From assembly GCA_947646735.1 (NCBI GenBank), contig CANTFK010000989.1, positions 1-64,000 on the forward strand: DNA of 64,000 bases. Direction: 5' to 3'. Of this stretch, positions 59,033 to 64,000 are shown one piece after another. Under the pieces are notes generated by a model that was not told the DNA's origin, searched no databases, and saw nothing but the letters and a program-made list of their open reading frames with translations. This DNA comes from Peronospora farinosa (lineage: Eukaryota; Oomycota; Peronosporomycetes; Peronosporales; Peronosporaceae). Every line of letters begins with the position of its first letter. Within the stretch, counting starts at the first letter, position 1. The position numbers were made by a program, and so were the translations under genes.

Positions 59033-59053
59033 CGTCCATTGAGCCATTTCGTA
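59033..59053 (+). promoter_or_regulatory. Oomycete initiator-like element
   Basis: TCCATTGAGCCATTTCG immediately before the start codon at 59058 resembles the oomycete core promoter (TCATT followed by CAWTTT). It implies a very short 5' leader. Confidence 0.4.
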
Positions 59054-59057
59054 TACA

Positions 59058-60644
59058 ATGAGCACTCCTCCGTCCCCCGTTACTGAGGAGCTCGAGATCC
59101 CCGACGTAATTGAACGTTTGTCAAAACCTGATAAAGCAGAACATGAGAAACAAATTGCTGTACTTGATACTGCAATTAAAAAGCTTCAAGCTCGTTCCAA
59201 TGTCCTTCGCTCGGAAATGGAGGCGCTCAAGACGAATCGTAGTACTTATGGCGGTCAAATTCAAGAAGCAAAGGCAAAATTTGCCTCCTTACGTGCTGAA
59301 AAAGAGACATTGATCCTCCAACGAAACACGATTACGGCCCGTTTGCGTCACACACGCAATGAAAAGGACTCGACGGTGAAACAACAACGCAGTTTGCGGT
59401 CGAATTTCAAATTTGGAACCAAGGAAGAATTTGAAACGGCCATTGCTGATTTAAAGCATAAACAAGAGACTATTTCAATGTCATTGATGGAAGAAAAGAA
59501 GATGATTAAAGAAATTGAACTCTTGCAGACTCAAAAGCTTCAAGTGAGTGCTCTCTCAAGTGATAAAGGAGTGATTGAGAAACAAACTAACAACATTAAA
59601 GAGATGCAAGCTCTGCAATCGAAAAAGAATGACGAAATTGATGTGGTCCATGCGAAACTTAATGCTCAAAAAGAAGCACTGGATGAACTCTATCGTCTGA
59701 ATGATGAAGAGAATAAAAAGGATCAATTTCCTGTTCTTGCCAAAGAACGGAAAGAGATTAAAGAACAATTGGATGAAAAGTTTACAGCTTTGAAAGCACT
59801 TCGGAAGGAATTTCGGGACGCAAATGATAAATACTACAATAACATTCGTCTTGTCCGTAAGAAGAAAGAATTGGAGCGTCAGAAAGAAGAGGAAAGTCGC
59901 AAAGCCGAGTATGAAGCGAAACTTGCTGATTATGAAACGGAAATGGCCAAGATTCATCCGTATCAGCATGAGATGGATCTCTGTGATGCACTTGTGACTT
60001 TTCTGGAAAACAACTACGCCAAGGAACTGAAGGACGTGGATGGTACGGTTGCTGAAGTCTCGTCTGTCACTGTTGAGCTGGATGGTATGAAGCCTCTGCA
60101 GCGGAAAGAAGAGGACTTTATGATACTTGGTGGAGGTAAGAAAGGCAAGAAGGGACGTCCAAGCAAAAAGGCCAAGAAAGCCGCCAAGCTGGCTCTGCCG
60201 CTAGCGCAGCTGGAGGCTTTTAGCACTGTCGGTCTGCTTCCGCCGTCTGCTGCGGATGCCGTCCCAGACTCGCTGGCTGCCGTGAAGGCCAAGAAGGTCT
60301 GGTTCAACGAGCAGACGTCGATCGCAGAAACGCCTACAGAGGCTGGTGTTGAGTCTGCTGCCCCACCCAAGGTTGCTGCCTCCCCCAAGAAGAAGAGCAA
60401 TCATAACAAGAAGTTTAACGCCAGTGACAAGGACGCCTTTCCGTCGCTGGGTGGTCTCGCTGTCGAGCTGCCGTCGTGGGGTCCGGGCATGGCACCTCCC
60501 GTTGCTGATGAGATCACCGTGGCGGCTGAGTTTGCTGATGCCGACGTCGCTGTGGCGATTGAAGTTGCTGATGCTGATGCCGACGTTGCTGTGGCGACTG
60601 AAGTTGCTGATGCTGATACCGACGTCGTAACGGAGGACGAATAA
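59058..60644 (+). CDS. BFR1-like coiled-coil protein
   Basis: 528 residues, single exon. Residues about 20-330 are an almost continuous coiled coil with the Bfr1-type sequence KLQARSNVLRSEMEALKTNR, LRSNFKFGTKEEFETAIADL and KERKEIKEQLDEKF. Then HPYQHEMDLCDALVTFLENN, a Lys-rich block (GGGKKGKKGRPSKKAKKAAK) and a Pro/Ala-rich section. Bfr1 proteins bind polysomes and mRNPs and are linked to secretion and segregation in yeast. The C-terminal tail (about 488-528) has acidic Ala/Asp/Val repeats (ADADVAVATEVADAD) from a duplicated 33-39-base DNA unit. Confidence 0.85.
   Translation: MSTPPSPVTEELEIPDVIERLSKPDKAEHEKQIAVLDTAIKKLQARSNVLRSEMEALKTNRSTYGGQIQEAKAKFASLRAEKETLILQRNTITARLRHTRNEKDSTVKQQRSLRSNFKFGTKEEFETAIADLKHKQETISMSLMEEKKMIKEIELLQTQKLQVSALSSDKGVIEKQTNNIKEMQALQSKKNDEIDVVHAKLNAQKEALDELYRLNDEENKKDQFPVLAKERKEIKEQLDEKFTALKALRKEFRDANDKYYNNIRLVRKKKELERQKEEESRKAEYEAKLADYETEMAKIHPYQHEMDLCDALVTFLENNYAKELKDVDGTVAEVSSVTVELDGMKPLQRKEEDFMILGGGKKGKKGRPSKKAKKAAKLALPLAQLEAFSTVGLLPPSAADAVPDSLAAVKAKKVWFNEQTSIAETPTEAGVESAAPPKVAASPKKKSNHNKKFNASDKDAFPSLGGLAVELPSWGPGMAPPVADEITVAAEFADADVAVAIEVADADADVAVATEVADADTDVVTEDE
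60530..60628 (+). repeat. In-frame coding repeat in BFR1-like tail
   Basis: Units beginning GCTGATGC(TGATGC)CGACGT and ending GTGGCGAYTGAAGTT, 33 and 39 bases long plus a partial third. The lengths are multiples of three, so copy changes keep the frame. Confidence 0.75.
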
Positions 60645-60841
60645 GCCTCTTCCTCTTAGGAGAGGGTCTAGCTCGAGAGTGACAACCTTCGGACAACCAA
60701 AGCAGAACGAACCAAGCGCGCTCGAAGGGAAAGAGACGCTCGATCGATGCCCCCAAGGAAATGCGTGTGACGTATCTTTCTCTTTACTATAGCGCGTGCC
60801 TGCTTCCACATCAGGTAGTAATACAGTATATACTTCCAGAG

Positions 60842-63065
60842 TTATAAGTACTCATCGTGCTGTTCGTCAACTTCAGCAAAAAGCTGCTGCATTTGTTTGT
60901 TCTTCAGCTTCTCGCTGTTCAACATAATTTGCAGCAACTGGTCAGCCAACCGGTCCTTGAACAATTGCGCTTCCTCCACTTCAATACGAGCAAGCTGAGC
61001 GTCACGCTGAAGCCTTCGGGTTCGCTGCAGCACTGGACGCAGAAAGCGCTGGTTGTAAGCCAATGATCGCTGTATCAAACGCAGTTCTGCTGCTAACCGC
61101 GGAACCAGGATATCAAGGTGCTTCAAGTTCTGCCGTACTTCCTCATCCTCTTCGTCGTCTGTGTCTTTGTCGTCCTCACGAAGCACGCCCCCCTTATCTT
61201 CGTACCTTGAAAGCAGAGGCAGATGCTCAAGGCAACTAACCATTTGTTTGTTAATAAATCTGAACGGGTTCATCAAAGTTGTGAAGCGTGACCCCGTAGA
61301 ACTTGTTGATGATGTAGTAGCTTCTGTAATTGCGGTTGCCAATAGCTTGCAAAACTTCGATCGTAATCGAGTCTTTATCTCGATGCGCTCGTTTAGTTCA
61401 ATTGCAGTTTCGGACAACTCGTACGCAATGGCATATTGAACCGACATCGCCTGCGCCTGCGCTTTCTCAGCTACCTCGATTTTGTTTTGAAGAAATACCG
61501 TGTCGTTTGCTACGTCTGTGTCAAAGTGCTGCAACTTTGAACGGATCAACTTGAAAGACTGTCGCTGTGCATCGACATCGCCCTCATGCTCAAGTGTAGG
61601 AAATAACATGCGATGCTCTTCTGATAGCGGTGTTTGCTGCAGTCGAAGGCGGAGATACTAATCACAGTTTTCACGGCGCAATTCGCGCTAATGTTAGTCG
61701 TTTGAGATAGGTGATTTTTTTCACCAATCTCAGCAGGTGTTTGGCTGCAAACTTACCTCGAAATGCCGCTCTTCTTCCAGTTTTTTCAGGCTCAAGCGCG
61801 TTACTTTAAATTTCAAAGCGCACTGCAGCAATTGCTCAGGACTAAACGCTTTTTCCAGGCCAAGACTGGGGTTCTTGCGGAAATACTCGCTGCACTGCTC
61901 CAGATCCTGCGATTTACACATGTAGTAAGGTTACCCTCAATAATTATACAAAAAGACGCCGGTTTTACAAACATGCACTCTCCTCTTACCATTCTTAAAA
62001 GCTTTGGTCGCAACTCTTTGATGATGGCGAGAGCGACTCGATAAACAGCTTTCCATCCATCCATTAGAAAGAGGTCCCAAAACCGTATAAGCACGTCGGT
62101 GGTTAGCACACGAGCAAAAATTGTCACAAACCACTTCGCACACAAGAAGCAAATACGACAGTCTTGTCAACACCATTTTTAAGTAAAAAGTTGATGTTTG
62201 ACGCTCAGCAATAGTACCTGAGTGACTAAGATACTGGAATGCATTCCGATATGCCGAAAGTGCGTCGACAAATCGTAAAAGTGAAGTCGGATAAGCTGCT
62301 GAAAAAGGTAAATGCACCGCGACAGCCTGTACACGATATATATCAGCGACGATTTTACAGCGTTGCTCCAAGATAAATATAACAAACCCTGGCATTTTGT
62401 CTTTCCACAAATCGGCCATGCCGTTGCGTCGAATCATTGCTACCGTTACCCAAAATGCAGCTTCTTGCACTGAAAGCCCACCAAGATCCAAGTCCGTAAC
62501 CTCTTGTGCCTCTTTCATCACGAGTAGAAGTACAGCGACAACATAATTCATCCCCTTTATAACAATACCAAAAGTAATATACCAGAAATAGTAATTAGTT
62601 ATACCCATTAGCATCAACTCAGCACATCCAAGGCACCTGGCAATATCCAATATCATCCGCATAAACAGCGATCGCCTTAAGTACATTTCCAAGCAGACGT
62701 CTTCCATCATCTACCACATCAAAAAGTCATCAACATTTCCATCAATAATAAAAACTGTATTTTCCTCCTCATCTAGTTAGTCACCCACAACTCACAAACC
62801 TTTTTCCGAAAAAAAGGGGTTAGTAGGAAAAGTGCGTTCAACATCTCGACCGATTTCTCCTTCAACCCCTGTCATCTCCAGCGTCGCTTGATCCTCCAAA
62901 CTCTCAATACCAGCGACCTACCAGCCACTTTATCAGCTTTAACTCTTTAAAAACCTCCATACCATGATATGAAAACCCCTCTCTCCACCTTAAGAAACAG
63001 TTCTCGACTTCTCGTTTTGTCGATCAACAATTCTTGCATCATCGTCTTGACGTCTCCAGCCCGTA
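60842..63065 (-). CDS. TBC-domain RabGAP with C-terminal coiled coil
   Basis: Multi-exon gene on the minus strand; the 5' end (upstream of about 63065) is unresolved. Pieces of the TBC domain appear in order: RDVERTFPTNPFFSEK, GRRLLGNVLKAIAVYADDIG then YCQ, spliced (62554) to GMNYVVAVLLLVM; AAFWVTVAMIRRNGMADLW; QLIRLHFYDLSTHFRHIGMH; and WFVTIFARVLTTDVLIRFWD then LFLMDGWKAVYRVAL. The DVERTFP region has R (IxxDxxR finger) and YCQGMN supplies the Q finger, so GAP activity is plausible. After the TBC come a linker exon (about 61927-61757) and a final exon 61657-60842 with long coiled-coil helices and an acidic DTDDEEDEE patch. Several intron phases were checked, but not all. Rab specificity is unknown. 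Confidence 0.82.
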
Positions 63066-63553
63066 GCCAATACCTTTCATAAGTAATAACGCAGCATATA
63101 AATATCAACTCTAAGAAATCATTTCACTTAATTGCGGGATCAAATACCGGATGCGTAATGATATAGGATAACCATTTAGTAGAACAGCCAATCGTTGTAG
63201 TTTTAGACGCTTTATTAGCGACTGCAACGTCTTGTTAACGGCAGCGACGGCTTCGACGGTGTCTATCTGCAAGTTTTCGTATCATACTGACGTCAATATT
63301 CTTATAAAAAGATATCAATTGAAAGAGGAGATGATGAAGTATCACCTGAACCCACTTATGATCGATGAGAACTTGCAGAATCTTCACAAACTGCGCATCA
63401 AGTGTCGCACATAACGTGCTCATGTTTCTGGCGTGTCAAACAAGATGCAAAGATAAAGTCATGTGGACCACACACTTGATGCATCAAACGTTTGTTTAGT
63501 ATGAAAAAAACGACCTCCTGTGCGCCACATCACTTTTCTACTCGAGCAACATT
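63066..63553. other. Shared upstream region of TBC and NAT9 genes
   Basis: Between divergent genes; probably contains the missing first exon(s) of the TBC gene, which I could not place. Confidence 0.4.
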
Positions 63554-64000
63554 ATGAAGGCAAATGCAGGCATTGTCATTGTAATTTATTTTATAATTCT
63601 CTTCTTGTATCGCTATGAATTGCTAATGCCTCTATGTATTTACAATTTATGTTGATATTTGTATGATTGACGCTATAGACTGGACAACGAGTGACGCTCG
63701 TGCCGTACGAGAAGGAACACGTGCCCAAGTATCATAATTGGATGAAAAACCCGTGGCTTCAAGGCAAGAAGAGAAATACTTACAATGGCTTATTGACTGG
63801 ACTATATTTGTCAACTATTGCACTCTGAACTATAAACAATACGTACTATTTTTTGTGTCCAGAGATGACGGCATCGGAGCCACTGTCGATCGAGGATGAG
63901 CTCGAGATGCAAAAGTCGTGGAGAGAAGACGACAAGAGTACGAGATACAGGAAAAATTGCTGTAAAAACTACTGAAAAGTTGGAGTTTTCTAGTAAAGAG
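63554..64000 (+). CDS. N-acetyltransferase 9 (NAT9)-like, 5' part
   Basis: Exons 63554-63580, 63679-63763 and 63863-63937; the gene continues past the window. The reading MKANAGIVI / TGQRVTLVPYEKEHVPKYHN / WMKNPWLQEMTASEPLSIED / ELEMQKSWREDDK matches the start of the NAT9 family of GNAT acetyltransferases, which in flies stabilises microtubules. The second intron starts GCAAGA and ends CCAG (GC-AG); no GT donor fits there. Phases are consistent. Confidence 0.85.

Overview
This window comes from a nuclear genome of a plant-associated oomycete, most likely of the Peronosporales (Phytophthora or downy-mildew lineage). Three things point there: compact genes on both strands with introns of about 60-95 bases; a secreted RXLR-EER effector candidate at 41404-41910, a class essentially confined to oomycetes; and a chromodomain Ty3/Gypsy element together with a FAR1-like MULE and a Helitron-type helicase fragment. 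I cannot name the species from the sequence alone.

Layout. 1-1830 is repetitive: a GC-rich 9-base minisatellite, then a rearranged piece of a Gypsy element (antisense ORF plus LTR). 2473-30231 is gene-rich: a Rab8-type GTPase, PRMT3, a RAB3GAP2-like protein, two single-span surface proteins with long Ser-rich tails, two multi-pass membrane proteins, a CxxCxxCC-domain/methyltransferase fusion, threonyl-tRNA synthetase, a GST-C-domain protein, a two-RRM nucleolar-type protein and a Rad60/NIP45-like protein with three SUMO-like domains. 30345-38321 carries two more membrane proteins, the splicing factor CWC15, a Helitron fragment with 28-base tandem repeats, peptidyl-tRNA hydrolase and a VOC-fold protein. 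About 3 kb of gene-free sequence leads to the RXLR gene, followed by a GCP5/6-type gamma-tubulin complex protein.

46388-55440 is a transposon nest. A broken MULE is cut off by LTR sequence, followed by an approximately 8 kb Gypsy element on the minus strand whose gag-protease-RT-RNaseH-integrase-chromodomain reading frames are interrupted by stops and frameshifts. This element carries a long ORF antisense to pol next to its 3' LTR, and its two LTRs belong to visibly different subfamilies. 55855-64000 returns to housekeeping genes: the DEAH helicase PRP2/DHX16 (with a homopolymer frameshift), a BFR1-like coiled-coil protein, a TBC RabGAP, and the 5' part of NAT9, which runs off the window.

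Themes: membrane traffic (Rab8, RAB3GAP2, TBC), pre-mRNA splicing (CWC15, PRP2) and translation (ThrRS, GST-C protein, Pth1). These sit close together but show no operon-like organisation. Exon structures are my own splice-site reconstructions, checked for phase but not against transcripts.
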